Positions 7,909-15,748 of a stretch of DNA of 64,000 nucleotides are shown here, piece after piece (position 1 is the stretch's first letter; each line of letters opens with the position of its first letter). Position numbers and translations under genes: made by a program. The notes beneath the pieces were generated by a model. That model searched no databases and was not told the origin of the DNA. It worked only from the letters and a program-made list of their open reading frames with translations. The stretch spans positions 186,001 to 250,000 of the forward strand of contig CP017966.2 of assembly GCA_002813105.2 (NCBI GenBank), given 5' to 3'. The stretch comes from Methanosarcinales archaeon Met12 (lineage in GTDB: Archaea > Halobacteriota > UBA148 > JAJOKI01).

Positions 7909-8290
7909 CTAGCCATGCCCTCCTCTGTCTTATCATCTCTCGAGCGCTGGAGAATGTGTTTCTTCTGATCCTTGGCTCAGCATCCGCCCATTCCTTCCTG
8001 AACCTGTAGAAATAATGGGAGAGCTCAATTTCATCGCCAAAAACGGTCTGATGCTTATTTATTATGCTCATCTTCACGGTGAGTGGTAGATCCTCAAATA
8101 TCTTAATATCATATTTCCCACCAAGTCTTTCAAACACCTTTAGAAGCACGCTCTTATCTTCAGGGCTGACCAGACAAACATCTATGTCAGAGCTCTTGCT
8201 CCTCTCGTCTTTGGCACAGGAGCCGAACAAGAGAACTCCTTTAACACTATCATTTATGAACTCAAAATCTCTTTTTATATCTGGAAGCAT
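7880..8290 (-). CDS. mntA: MntA-type nucleotidyltransferase antitoxin
   Basis: A 136-residue minimal nucleotidyltransferase. The GS motif and catalytic aspartates are visible in LLFGSCAKDERSKSSDIDV (G-S-x10-D-x-D). This family transfers AMP to the paired HepT toxin and neutralises it. It is upstream of hepT with a 29-nt overlap and downstream of a second HEPN/MNT pair. The stretch between its start and the neighbouring pair holds a duplicated cas8b start (8316-8402), so the module seems to have been inserted into or recombined through the decayed cas operon. Confidence 0.9.
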   Translation of the reverse strand: MLPDIKRDFEFINDSVKGVLLFGSCAKDERSKSSDIDVCLVSPEDKSVLLKVFERLGGKYDIKIFEDLPLTVKMSIINKHQTVFGDEIELSHYFYRFRKEWADAEPRIRRNTFSSAREMIRQRRAWLDGRKISQKA

Positions 8291-8315
8291 GTTTTATCCC
8301 ATAGTCAAAATAGGC

Positions 8316-8402
8316 CTAAGAATATAAAAACGTTCTGCGAATCTTCTCTGGATAATACCACTTTACAACCGCCCCTATAACATTCTTAATCGCCTCAATC
8401 AT
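8316..8402 (-). pseudogene. Second copy of the Cas8b-like start, diverged
   Basis: The frame opens MIEAIKNVIGAVV, sharing the first six residues and the preceding DNA with the remnant at 7421-7489, and ends after 28 codons. Its ATG overlaps the stop of the peptide ending AQYYDWWTGR (frame 8399-8461), the counterpart of AQYRDWWIR in copy 1. It is either a duplicated operon junction or a scar of a module inserted at this point. It is too short to be functional. Confidence 0.5.
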
Positions 8403-8461
8403 CTTCCAGTCCACCAATCATAATACTGTGCTATTTTGATTTTTCTCGTTGTCATTATCAT
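8385..8461. repeat. Junction repeat, copy 2
   Basis: Copy 2 of the repeat at 7474-7533: the 19-mer CTTAATCGCCTCAATCATC is identical, followed by CCACCAATCA-AATACTGTGCT with a few changes. Together the two copies bracket the mntA-hepT module. The divergence is too great for a recent transposition footprint. Confidence 0.8.
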
Positions 8462-8537
8462 CCTTGGGTTTGGTATGCATTTTTACATTGCCTGTACTTA
8501 TAATTTTTTTCTGGTGTGCGTGGTCACTAATATGTGT

Positions 8538-8858
8538 TCATATCTCTATTCCTTCTTCCACTGCTTTTCTCACTATTGTGATCTGTTTCTTCTTTTTCTC
8601 GAATTCTTCCGGGGTGAAGCACAGGAAGTCCACTGGATAGTCCAGGCTCCATTCCAGATAGAATTGACATGGTCTCTCAAGAGTGCTTTTATCCTTGAAT
8701 TCATCGCTGACCAAGAGGAGATCAACATCGCTGTGTCGATCTCCCATGCCCTTGCTTCTCGATCCGAATAAGATCATACTGCGAATATCATGTTTTTTAC
8801 TGATTTCGTTTTTGAATTGTTTTAATTCATCTATGAGTTCAGATTTTTTTTCACCCAA
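8538..8858 (-). CDS. Nucleotidyltransferase (MNT) antitoxin of a second HEPN/MNT pair
   Basis: A 106-residue minimal nucleotidyltransferase with ILFGSRSKGMGDRHSDVDLLL: G-S motif, then D-x-D. It should adenylylate its HEPN partner. It overlaps the HEPN gene upstream by 28 nt, so here the toxin-type gene is first and the transferase second, the reverse of mntA-hepT next door. Its C-terminus is Lys/Glu-rich. About 135 nt of non-coding DNA separates it from junction repeat copy 2. Confidence 0.88.
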   Translation of the reverse strand: MGEKKSELIDELKQFKNEISKKHDIRSMILFGSRSKGMGDRHSDVDLLLVSDEFKDKSTLERPCQFYLEWSLDYPVDFLCFTPEEFEKKKKQITIVRKAVEEGIEI

Positions 8859-9196
8859 TCTAAAACCTCCTTGGCAGCAACCAAAAGTCCTTCAACCTCT
8901 CCCCGGTCATACTTTCTTCCAACATCAGGATAACGTGTTGCCATGTAACCTGGTGTGATTTTCGCACACAATTCAACGATGTTATGGGGAGCATCTACTT
9001 TTCTGGCAAGCCGAACAAGGTCATGAATCTTCCACAGATCATTGAACTTCAGGATATACAAAGCTTTCAATGCCTTTTCAACAGCTTGCTGAGAAAGAAA
9101 AGCAGACACATAATAGTCCCCACATCTAAGTGCATTTCTAGCGCTCTCCAAGTCTCTAAGAGCTTGCTTCCACCAGTCAGATACTTCTTCCATCAT
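8831..9196 (-). CDS. HEPN-domain protein of a second HEPN/MNT pair
   Basis: A 121-residue helical HEPN protein: WWKQALRDLESARNALRCGDYY, then LSQQAVEKALKALYI and IHDLVRLARK. This is the large HEPN branch usually found with MNT proteins. The strict R-x4-H-x-Y motif of HepT is not evident, so RNase activity is less certain than for the neighbouring pair. It is first gene of its pair, and the start ATG-ATG is preceded by weak ribosome signals only. Confidence 0.85.
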   Translation of the reverse strand: MMEEVSDWWKQALRDLESARNALRCGDYYVSAFLSQQAVEKALKALYILKFNDLWKIHDLVRLARKVDAPHNIVELCAKITPGYMATRYPDVGRKYDRGEVEGLLVAAKEVLDWVKKNLNS

Positions 9197-9267
9197 TGAA
9201 TATTTGCACCTAGTTTATCATATTCACTACTTATATTTACTATCTACTGCCTCCGCATAAATCCTTG

Positions 9268-10437
9268 TTACCTCAGCGCCTTCGCCAGCACACCTGACAA
9301 TCTCAGCAAGCTTGGCTTTGCTAAAATCAACTTCTTCACCACTGCCGAGGGATAGTCCATGTCCCCATACTGGGATATGATGCCCAAAATCCCTGTGTCG
9401 TCAAGTGTCCTGATAATCCTGTCAAAATCTGAGTCGCTCAACTTTCCCATGGCCTCATGAATCTTCATCCCAATCGATAATTCTCGCCATATGGCAGACC
9501 TCCAGCGCTTTTCATACTCTGCCAAGCGTTTCGCTGATGTGTCGCCCTCGCTTACAGCGGCTGCTGCCACTTCACCTGCGACCTTCGCACACAGAGCACC
9601 AGTATAGATGCCTCCGCCTGAAGTCGGCTTAACCTGTCCGGCTGCATCGCCGACAAGCATCACGCCATCGGCTGTGGTTTGCTCAGGCGGCCCAAGTGGA
9701 ATGCCGCCGACCACAAAATCAAGATATGACCCGTGATACCGTTTGGAGATGACCGGATGAGACTTCAACATGGTCCTGAAATGATGAAACGGCCTCGCAG
9801 TCGCACATAGCCCAACTCTTGCAATGCCATCCTCAACAGGAATTGTCCAGGCGAAAAATCCCGGTGCAACCGGCCCGATAAATACTTCTACAAATCCCGG
9901 GTTGCGCAACTCATACAGTCCCTCGATCTGTACGCCACCGAGGACCTTTTTTACATTTCCCAGAGCGGCCCATCTGGCGACCTGACTTTTAACGCCATCC
10001 GCACCGATGACGATGTCTGCCTCTATCTCCAGACGCTCTCCGTAACTGACAACTTCAAGAACTCGATTTTTCAATCCAACTGCCCTGGTCTTGAGTAGAA
10101 TATCGACGCCCGTCTTGAGCGCCTGGCGTGCAAGTTCCTGGTCAAATGCCTTACGCTCTATCACATATGCCCTGGTCTCATTTCCACCGACTGCAATGCT
10201 GTGGCCGTTTGGAGAATATATGAAGGCGCCCTTGACCTCCCGGTTTATCCATCTGCCCAATCCAATTTCACATTCGTCTAATGCTCTGGTGCTGATGATG
10301 CCTGCGCATGCAACTGGCGCTCCGATCTCCTGATGCTCTTCGATAAGAAGAGTATCTGCCCCGTTTTTAGCTGCATATTTTGCCGCCATTGACCCAATGG
10401 GCCCAGCGCCGACGACCGCCACATCACATTTTATCAT
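9268..10437 (-). CDS. Geranylgeranyl reductase family flavoprotein
   Basis: A 389-residue FAD protein. The dinucleotide fold GAGPIGSMAAKYAAKNG is at residues 10-26, IGADGVKSQVAR lies mid-protein and GDAAGQVKPTSGGGIYTG is the second FAD-binding motif. In archaea this family saturates the geranylgeranyl chains of membrane ether lipids (digeranylgeranylglycerophospholipid reductase), using reduced ferredoxin or F420H2. Length is normal. It is divergent from the gene at 10497. The precise substrate among lipid or quinone side chains cannot be read from sequence. Confidence 0.9.
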   Translation of the reverse strand: MIKCDVAVVGAGPIGSMAAKYAAKNGADTLLIEEHQEIGAPVACAGIISTRALDECEIGLGRWINREVKGAFIYSPNGHSIAVGGNETRAYVIERKAFDQELARQALKTGVDILLKTRAVGLKNRVLEVVSYGERLEIEADIVIGADGVKSQVARWAALGNVKKVLGGVQIEGLYELRNPGFVEVFIGPVAPGFFAWTIPVEDGIARVGLCATARPFHHFRTMLKSHPVISKRYHGSYLDFVVGGIPLGPPEQTTADGVMLVGDAAGQVKPTSGGGIYTGALCAKVAGEVAAAAVSEGDTSAKRLAEYEKRWRSAIWRELSIGMKIHEAMGKLSDSDFDRIIRTLDDTGILGIISQYGDMDYPSAVVKKLILAKPSLLRLSGVLAKALR

Positions 10438-10496
10438 ATCATCATCCTTTTAAACGTGGAACAATATATAGCAGTTTGTTCTAATTGGGTGATACG

Positions 10497-10826
10497 ATGA
10501 CGCTTAAAACCAGAATCCTCAAATTTTTAAGGATTGAAAGGGAAGACTCTGAAATGGATAAGAGTCCCGAAATCGATTATATGTGCAAAATCGTTAAACA
10601 CCGTGGAAAAAAGGTCGGTGAAAGCATAGCCGTCGATGATGGGCAATTATTGATTAAGAATAAAAAAGAGATTCTCTCCGTTCCGCTGGATTCTATTAGC
10701 GCCGTCTCAGATGATATCATCCTCGATAAATTCAATAAGGCTAAAGCCAAGAAGATGGGGCAGCAGTGGAGAACTGAACGAAGGGACGAGATGAAATACG
10801 ATAAGAATGGGATGCTGATTCAGTGA
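10497..10826 (+). CDS. Small conserved archaeal protein, function unknown
   Basis: About 109 residues: a basic N-terminal helix (TLKTRILKFLRIERE), a central beta-rich region with GKKVGESIAVDDGQLLIKNK, and a basic helical tail. It resembles the small beta-barrel proteins (DUF5749-like) found next to pth2 in euryarchaea, a recollection I cannot verify here. The ATG was chosen because GGGTGAT lies 4 nt upstream. Its TGA overlaps the ATG of pth2, so the two are co-translated. No catalytic motif is seen. Confidence 0.7.
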   Translation: MTLKTRILKFLRIEREDSEMDKSPEIDYMCKIVKHRGKKVGESIAVDDGQLLIKNKKEILSVPLDSISAVSDDIILDKFNKAKAKKMGQQWRTERRDEMKYDKNGMLIQ

Positions 10827-11176
10827 TGGAATCCGAGTATAAGCAGTGTATAATCATCAGGACCGATATCATTCTATCGCGGGGCAAATTGGCTGCACAG
10901 GTGGCGCACGCAGCGGTATCAGCATATGAGTTTGCAGAACCACGAACCCGTAAGGCATGGAAAGACGAAGGTCAAAAGAAGGTCGTTCTGAAGGTTAGCA
11001 ATCAGAGGGAATTATTTGAATTGAAAGAGGGGGCACGACGACTGAATTTTCCAGCCGCTCTGGTCACAGACGCTGGATTGACTGAGGTGCCGCCAGGAAC
11101 CATTACGGCGCTGGGCATTGGCCCGGCAAAAAGCGAGGACCTGAATGAACTTACAGGCCATCTGGCATTATTATGA
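10826..11176 (+). CDS. pth2: Peptidyl-tRNA hydrolase, Pth2 type
   Basis: About 116 residues with the archaeal/eukaryal Pth2 signature: RTDIILSRGKLAAQVAHAAV at the N-terminus (catalytic lysine and histidine), then VTDAGLTEVPPGTITALGIGP near the C-terminus. It releases tRNA from stalled peptidyl-tRNA in the cytoplasm. The start overlaps the stop of the upstream gene (TGATG). The malate dehydrogenase gene follows after 9 nt, so the three genes likely form one operon. Confidence 0.95.
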   Translation: MESEYKQCIIIRTDIILSRGKLAAQVAHAAVSAYEFAEPRTRKAWKDEGQKKVVLKVSNQRELFELKEGARRLNFPAALVTDAGLTEVPPGTITALGIGPAKSEDLNELTGHLALL

Positions 11177-11185
11177 GGTGTGGTA

Positions 11186-12061
11186 ATGGTCAAAATTGGA
11201 TTTGTGGGCGCTGGCAGGATAGGTTCGACATCGGCATATGCCACACTGTACGATGTGGATTGCGATGAAATAGTGCTGATAGATTTGGTCGAGGATTTGG
11301 CCGTGGGCGAGGCAATGGACTTGGGGGCTGCGGCCATCGCCACTGGCAAGAGCGCAATTGTTGAGGGGGGGAGCGATTATTCACTTTTGAGTGACTCAAA
11401 TGTCATTGTGATATCTGCTGGCATTGCAAGAAAACCAGGAATGACGCGGTTGGACCTTACCCGGACTAATGCGAATATCATGTGCGATGTCATCAAAAGG
11501 GTAAACGAAACCGTACCGGACGCAATACTCGTTTTAGTCACCAACCCTGTCGATGTGATGACATATGTCGCCTATAAAGCGTCCGGGAAAGCAAGAAATG
11601 AAGTCCTTGGCATGGGCTCATCGCATGATACCGCCAGGTTGAAAGAGCAGTTGCTGAGACTAAACGTTAAGAGTGATGCGCTGGTGATCGGAGAGCACGG
11701 GGATAGCATGACACTTATAAAGGGCCAAAAGGAGATAGAAGGAGTTGACTGGAATAAGATTGTCCAGACCACGAAGGAAAAAGGCATGGAGATTATAAGG
11801 AGAAAGAGCGCTACCTATTATGCTCCTGCCTCATGCATTGCAAAAATCGTAAAGGCGATTGTAAGCGATGAGGACGCCATGATACCGGTGAGCGTTGTGC
11901 TGGAGGGTGAATACGGACTGCGTGACGTCGCCATAGGTGTGCCGGCGCTGATAGGCAAAAACGGCGTGTCGAGTGTCCTCGAATACGACCTGACCGAAGA
12001 AGAGCTGATTCAATTAAAAAGGTCAGCGGATATCATCAAGGGGATGTTGAAAAGCATCTAA
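11186..12061 (+). CDS. mdh: Malate dehydrogenase (LDH/MDH family)
   Basis: A 291-residue NAD(P)-dependent 2-hydroxyacid dehydrogenase. The Rossmann motif is GFVGAGRIGS. VLVTNPVDVMTYVAYKASG is the cofactor/substrate strand and GEHGDSM holds the catalytic histidine. The substrate-loop arginine lies in ARKPGMTRLDL, and arginine at this loop favours malate over lactate. It interconverts malate and oxaloacetate. The ATG at 11186 follows GAGGTG by 5 nt. Length is a little under the 300-310 usual for the family. Confidence 0.93.
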   Translation: MVKIGFVGAGRIGSTSAYATLYDVDCDEIVLIDLVEDLAVGEAMDLGAAAIATGKSAIVEGGSDYSLLSDSNVIVISAGIARKPGMTRLDLTRTNANIMCDVIKRVNETVPDAILVLVTNPVDVMTYVAYKASGKARNEVLGMGSSHDTARLKEQLLRLNVKSDALVIGEHGDSMTLIKGQKEIEGVDWNKIVQTTKEKGMEIIRRKSATYYAPASCIAKIVKAIVSDEDAMIPVSVVLEGEYGLRDVAIGVPALIGKNGVSSVLEYDLTEEELIQLKRSADIIKGMLKSI

Positions 12062-12134
12062 AATGAGCTTTGCACATAAAGTGCTGTTGAATTTACAGGA
12101 TGATTCAAATATGATGAAGAAATAAAGAGGAAAT

Positions 12135-12975
12135 ATGAAATCAAAACAAGCCATATTTAATTTTCTTCAATCTTCGACGCCAAGAATGCTGAAAAACATA
12201 ATACCAATAAATGTTAGGATATGGATTGGCAGACAACTCGATCATGGCATAACTTTCAATGGTTGGGGAATGAAAACTAGTTGCGAACTTCCATGGAATG
12301 GTGGTATAAGAAATGAATTTTTTCTACGTGCTAGTCAGGATGTCAAAGAGCATTTTGAATTCTCTGGTGACGGTGGAGTAAATTTGTCTAACATAGACGG
12401 TTTCATAGACGAGTTATTGTGGCGACACTGGATAGTATCGTATTGTGTACGACACGCAGTTGAGCTCACAAATGAAGATTTAGACATGGTTGAGTGTGGT
12501 GTGTGTGACGGTCTATCAGCATTTTTCACGCTAAGAGAATTACGAGGATTAGGTAGCCGCTCTACGATGCATCTATATGATGCATGGGCACCTATGCGTA
12601 GTGAATGCCTTTTAGAATCAGAACAACATTCGACAGGAAATTATTCAAATATTTCAATGTCGCGTGTAAAGAAAAATTTGTCTGAATTCGATAATATCGT
12701 GTATCATCCAGGATATATCCCAGAATCGCTCCACATAGAACCGCCTTCACCAGAAAAAATATCTTACCTTCATATCGATTTGAATTCAGCTATGCCAACA
12801 GTTGCGGTGTTAGAGTACTTTTTCCCCAGACTCGCGAGGGGGGGGGGTCGTTCTTTTTGACGATTATGGCTGGATTAGCTACGCCCCCACAAAAAAAGCT
12901 GTTGACAAATTCTTTGCCGATAAACCTGGAATTCTTATGCCCCTCCCCACTGGCCAAGCTATTTACTATCGATGA
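12135..12975 (+). pseudogene. TylF-like SAM methyltransferase, frameshifted at a G10 tract
   Basis: The first 240 codons show VECGVCDGLSAFFTLRE as the SAM-binding region, YHPGYIPESL, and ISYLHIDLNSAMPTVAVLEYFFPRLARGG, characteristic of macrocin-O-methyltransferase (TylF) type enzymes. At 12838-12847 ten guanines put the gene out of frame and it stops 4 codons later. With nine guanines it would read on as GGVVLFDDYGWISY and end at 12975 after LPTGQAIYY. The second frame is otherwise clean. The protein is thus either switched off by slippage, recently broken, or affected by a sequencing error. It is preceded by AGAGGAAAT and probably acts on a surface glycan. Confidence 0.8.
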
Positions 12976-13107
12976 ACCATTTTCAGATTCTGCACAAAAA
13001 GTCACCAAAAATCGTTAGTTTTTGTGCAAAGCATCTAAACATATAAAAAAAAGTTAAATATATAGCGAATAACACTAAAACACTTAAGATAACACGAGGT
13101 AAAAATC

Positions 13108-13692
13108 ATGAAAAACACAATCCAAAATTTAACAAAAGCATTTATTGGCGAAAGCCAGGCAAGGAATAGATACACTTTCTATTCTAAAATCGCCAAGAAA
13201 GAAGGGTTTGAGCAAATCGCCGAGATTTTTCTCGTCTCAGCCGAAAATGAAAAGGAACATGCCAGCTGGTTGTTTAAGTTGATTAATGAGCTGAAGAAGA
13301 AAAGCGATGAAAATTTGGATGAAATTAAAGTTGAAGCATCGGCTCCAACAGTTCTTGGTACTACTGCCGAGAATCTGAAAGACGCAATCGCCGGAGAGCA
13401 TCACGAGCATACAGAAATGTATCCTGAGTTTGCTGATACTGCCGAAGAAGAAGGTTTTCCTGAAATTGCCAGGAGATTGCGGGCAATTGCCAAAGCAGAA
13501 GAACATCATGAAGAAAGATATAAAAAATTACTAAAAGAAGTAGAAGCCGGTACGATTTTCAAAAAGACAAGGGAAGTTGACTGGGTGTGTTTGGAATGCG
13601 GATATGTTCACTTTGGAACAGAGCCGCCAGAGAGATGCCCTTCATGTGACCACGGAAGAAGCTTTTATCAGGTTAAATGCGAGGAATACTGA
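13108..13692 (+). CDS. rbr: Rubrerythrin
   Basis: A 194-residue peroxide reductase. The N-terminal ferritin-like diiron domain has [29 protein letters not shown] and, further on, [19 protein letters not shown] and [13 protein letters not shown]-terminal rubredoxin domain has CLECGYVH and CPSCDHGRS (two CxxC pairs). Electrons pass from rubredoxin to the diiron site to reduce hydrogen peroxide. It heads an oxygen-defence cluster with desulfoferrodoxin and two small Cys proteins. A TATA-like AAGTTAAATATATAG lies about 50 nt upstream and ACGAGGT precedes the ATG. Confidence 0.95.
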   Translation: MKNTIQNLTKAFIGESQARNRYTFYSKIAKKEGFEQIAEIFLVSAENEKEHASWLFKLINELKKKSDENLDEIKVEASAPTVLGTTAENLKDAIAGEHHEHTEMYPEFADTAEEEGFPEIARRLRAIAKAEEHHEERYKKLLKEVEAGTIFKKTREVDWVCLECGYVHFGTEPPERCPSCDHGRSFYQVKCEEY

Positions 13693-13704
13693 GGGCATTG
13701 GAAA

Positions 13705-14106
13705 ATGATTGGAAAATTGCCTGAAAATATAGAACAAAATCAAATCTACAAATGCAATGTCTGTGGGAATATTGTCGAGGTTTTACATGTGGGAGTTGGA
13801 GAGCTCGTTTGTTGTGGACAGCCGATGGAACTACTCAAGGAAAAAACAGAGGACGTTGGCCAAGAGAAACATATACCGGTGATTGAAAAGACGGAGACGG
13901 GAATAAAAGTGAGAGTCGGTTCAGTTCCTCATCCAATGGAAGAACGCCATTACATTGAGTGGGTAGTGCTAATTACAGACGGCAGGGTTTACAGGAAGTT
14001 CTTGAGGCCTGGCGATAATCCAGAAGCAGAGTTTGAGATAAAAGCGGAGAGAATCGAAGCAAGAGAATACTGCAATATCCACGGTTTGTGGAAATCATGG
14101 AAATAA
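13705..14106 (+). CDS. dfx: Desulfoferrodoxin (superoxide reductase)
   Basis: A 133-residue two-domain protein. The N-terminal desulforedoxin-like site has [12 protein letters not shown] and CCGQPM. The catalytic domain has the iron ligands in [21 protein letters not shown] and the C-terminal [11 protein letters not shown] (C and H). It reduces superoxide to peroxide, which rubrerythrin upstream can then remove. It starts 12 nt after rubrerythrin, clearly in the same operon, and overlaps the next gene. Confidence 0.95.
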   Translation: MIGKLPENIEQNQIYKCNVCGNIVEVLHVGVGELVCCGQPMELLKEKTEDVGQEKHIPVIEKTETGIKVRVGSVPHPMEERHYIEWVVLITDGRVYRKFLRPGDNPEAEFEIKAERIEAREYCNIHGLWKSWK

Positions 14107-14336
14107 AATGCCCTGGAAGTTTAAGCATAAGAAGGCCGACCATCGAAATCATTAAATGTGGTTGTGGCTGGGAAGTGGAAATATTCACAGATGAGCAGAA
14201 AGCAGAATGTGAAAATTGTGGGGCAACCGTGTTTAGAGATGCCCGCCCTTCCTGTGTAGAGTGGTGTCCATATGCGGAGAAGTGTATAGGCGAGGAAAAA
14301 TACAAGAAAATCATGGGAAAGAAAAGACATTTATAG
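14097..14336 (+). CDS. Small Cys-rich protein of the oxygen-defence cluster
   Basis: About 79 residues with eight cysteines: [23 protein letters not shown] and [11 protein letters not shown]. The CxC and CxxC pairs suggest a zinc ribbon or an Fe site, and the C-terminal CxxxCxxxxxC could be a cluster ligand set. Proteins of this type occur beside rubrerythrin or hybrid-cluster genes in anaerobes, but I do not know a defined function. The start overlaps the desulfoferrodoxin gene by 10 nt; it is probably coupled. Confidence 0.75.
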   Translation: MEIKCPGSLSIRRPTIEIIKCGCGWEVEIFTDEQKAECENCGATVFRDARPSCVEWCPYAEKCIGEEKYKKIMGKKRHL

Positions 14337-14348
14337 GGGGTGCAAAAA

Positions 14349-14453
14349 ATGGCAGTTTGGAAATGTATGAAATGTGGTTTCAAGAAGGAAACGAGATGCA
14401 AACCAAGAAAATGTCCTGAGTGCAATGCCAAGGATGATTTTGTAAAAGCATAA
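14349..14453 (+). CDS. Rubredoxin-like mini protein
   Basis: A 34-residue protein: WKCMKCGFKKETRCKPRKC followed by PECNAKDDFVKA. The two CxxC pairs (C6, C9 and C22, C25 approximately) make a stand-alone rubredoxin-type iron or zinc knuckle, very like the C-terminal domain of rubrerythrin. AGGGGG lies 7 nt before the ATG. It ends the rubrerythrin-desulfoferrodoxin operon and may pass electrons to its members; that role is inferred. Confidence 0.8.
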   Translation: MAVWKCMKCGFKKETRCKPRKCPECNAKDDFVKA

Positions 14454-14471
14454 AAGTGGGTGCGGTTTCAT

Positions 14472-15659
14472 TCAGCAAAATCTCTGCTGGACAAGGGGTT
14501 TTTTAACATCGAGCATCTCCTTTGCCACCTGCTCAACAGCACCTTTGTATTCCTCTGGCGCATATACTCCCAATTTCCAATTATCCCACTGCACATCTAC
14601 CAGTATATTCACTAAATGTGATGCCTCGTCCAGCCGCTTCATCTTGCCATTGACCAGTATCTTTGCCCTCATCTCGATTATTTCCGGTCGCCTGGGGATG
14701 TCCAATAATACATATCCTTCCTGGACGCCTGCCTCTTCTGCGATTTCGTTCTCGATTTTTTCCGTTTGCCCCCTCAGCATTAGCATCTTTTCGACGTTTA
14801 CCATGTCCTTCCCGACGTACAGCGCGCGTTTGAACAGCCTTCGCTGATCAATCCGTGCGATGATATCGCGTGAATATCCCTCCGAGCTCCGCAGTGTCAT
14901 TATCAGTTCATAATCGTCCATCTCTCTCAGCATAGCCGGTTCCAGTCCTGCTCGGAGTAATGCCTCAACAGCATGCACCAGCATAGCCTCGCCAATCCTG
15001 CTCACATGATGATAATAGACGGTAGGGTGCATTAGAAAGCGCGACACCAATAGGGATTCTACGGCCTGTAGTCCTCCCTCTCCCACCACCAGATTTTGGT
15101 TTTGAATCTCCATCTCATGTATCAATCGCACATAGTCGATGACCCCATATGCGACGCCTGTATAATGGGCATCTCTAGTCAGGTAATCCATTCTGTCCAC
15201 ATCAAGCTCGCTGTTTATCAACTGCCCATATGCCGTTTCACCTTTGATGAGTTGAGCTATATGCGCAGGGTCCAGCGAATGTGCGTCTAATACTTCTGCG
15301 ATCGTGCTATTTGAAATCAATTTTTCCACATCGTCATGACTCCTGCCCGTATGTTGAATTATCAGTCCTTCCATGGCATGAGAGAATGGCCCATGCCCAA
15401 CGTCATGTAGCAATGCAGCCGCCCGAACTTCACCTCTATCCTTGCCAGCGACGTCCAACTGACCCAAGAGCTGGTCTGCCAAATGCAGCGTGCCAAGCGA
15501 GTGCTCGAACCTGGTGTGATTTGCGCCTGGATAGACGAGATTCGATAGGCCCAACTGGCGAATGCGCCTGAGGCGCTGCATCTCGGGAGTGTCAATTAAC
15601 TCGAGCGCGAGGTCATCAAGTAATATATATCCATGGATTGGGTCTTTGACGACTTTCAT
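14472..15659 (-). CDS. HD-domain phosphohydrolase (SAMHD1/dGTPase-like)
   Basis: A 395-residue HD-superfamily metal hydrolase. VKDPIHGYILLDD opens the protein and HTRFEHSLGTLHLADQLL supplies the first H. AALLHDVGHGPFSHAME carries the HD pair, and ELDVDRMDYLTRDAHYTG supplies the last Asp. This layout is that of deoxynucleotide triphosphohydrolases and related archaeal phosphohydrolases. The substrate is probably a dNTP. It is convergent with the small rubredoxin gene. Confidence 0.9.
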   Translation of the reverse strand: MKVVKDPIHGYILLDDLALELIDTPEMQRLRRIRQLGLSNLVYPGANHTRFEHSLGTLHLADQLLGQLDVAGKDRGEVRAAALLHDVGHGPFSHAMEGLIIQHTGRSHDDVEKLISNSTIAEVLDAHSLDPAHIAQLIKGETAYGQLINSELDVDRMDYLTRDAHYTGVAYGVIDYVRLIHEMEIQNQNLVVGEGGLQAVESLLVSRFLMHPTVYYHHVSRIGEAMLVHAVEALLRAGLEPAMLREMDDYELIMTLRSSEGYSRDIIARIDQRRLFKRALYVGKDMVNVEKMLMLRGQTEKIENEIAEEAGVQEGYVLLDIPRRPEIIEMRAKILVNGKMKRLDEASHLVNILVDVQWDNWKLGVYAPEEYKGAVEQVAKEMLDVKKPLVQQRFC

Positions 15660-15748
15660 CGCATATAGTTAGTGCTCCATATTATAACGTTTTTCTGATG
15701 GTGAGGTTGTTGCAAAAATATTAAACCCTTGCCATCCAATTTGAACAG

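Noticed and set aside
7474-8461. Junction repeats as transposon ends or target-site duplication
   Set aside because: The copies are long, diverged and contain gene junctions; no inverted repeats or transposase are present.
7100-8500. A CRISPR array near the cas remnants
   Set aside because: No regularly spaced direct repeats of 24-37 nt; the two junction repeats are 0.9 kb apart and carry coding sequence.
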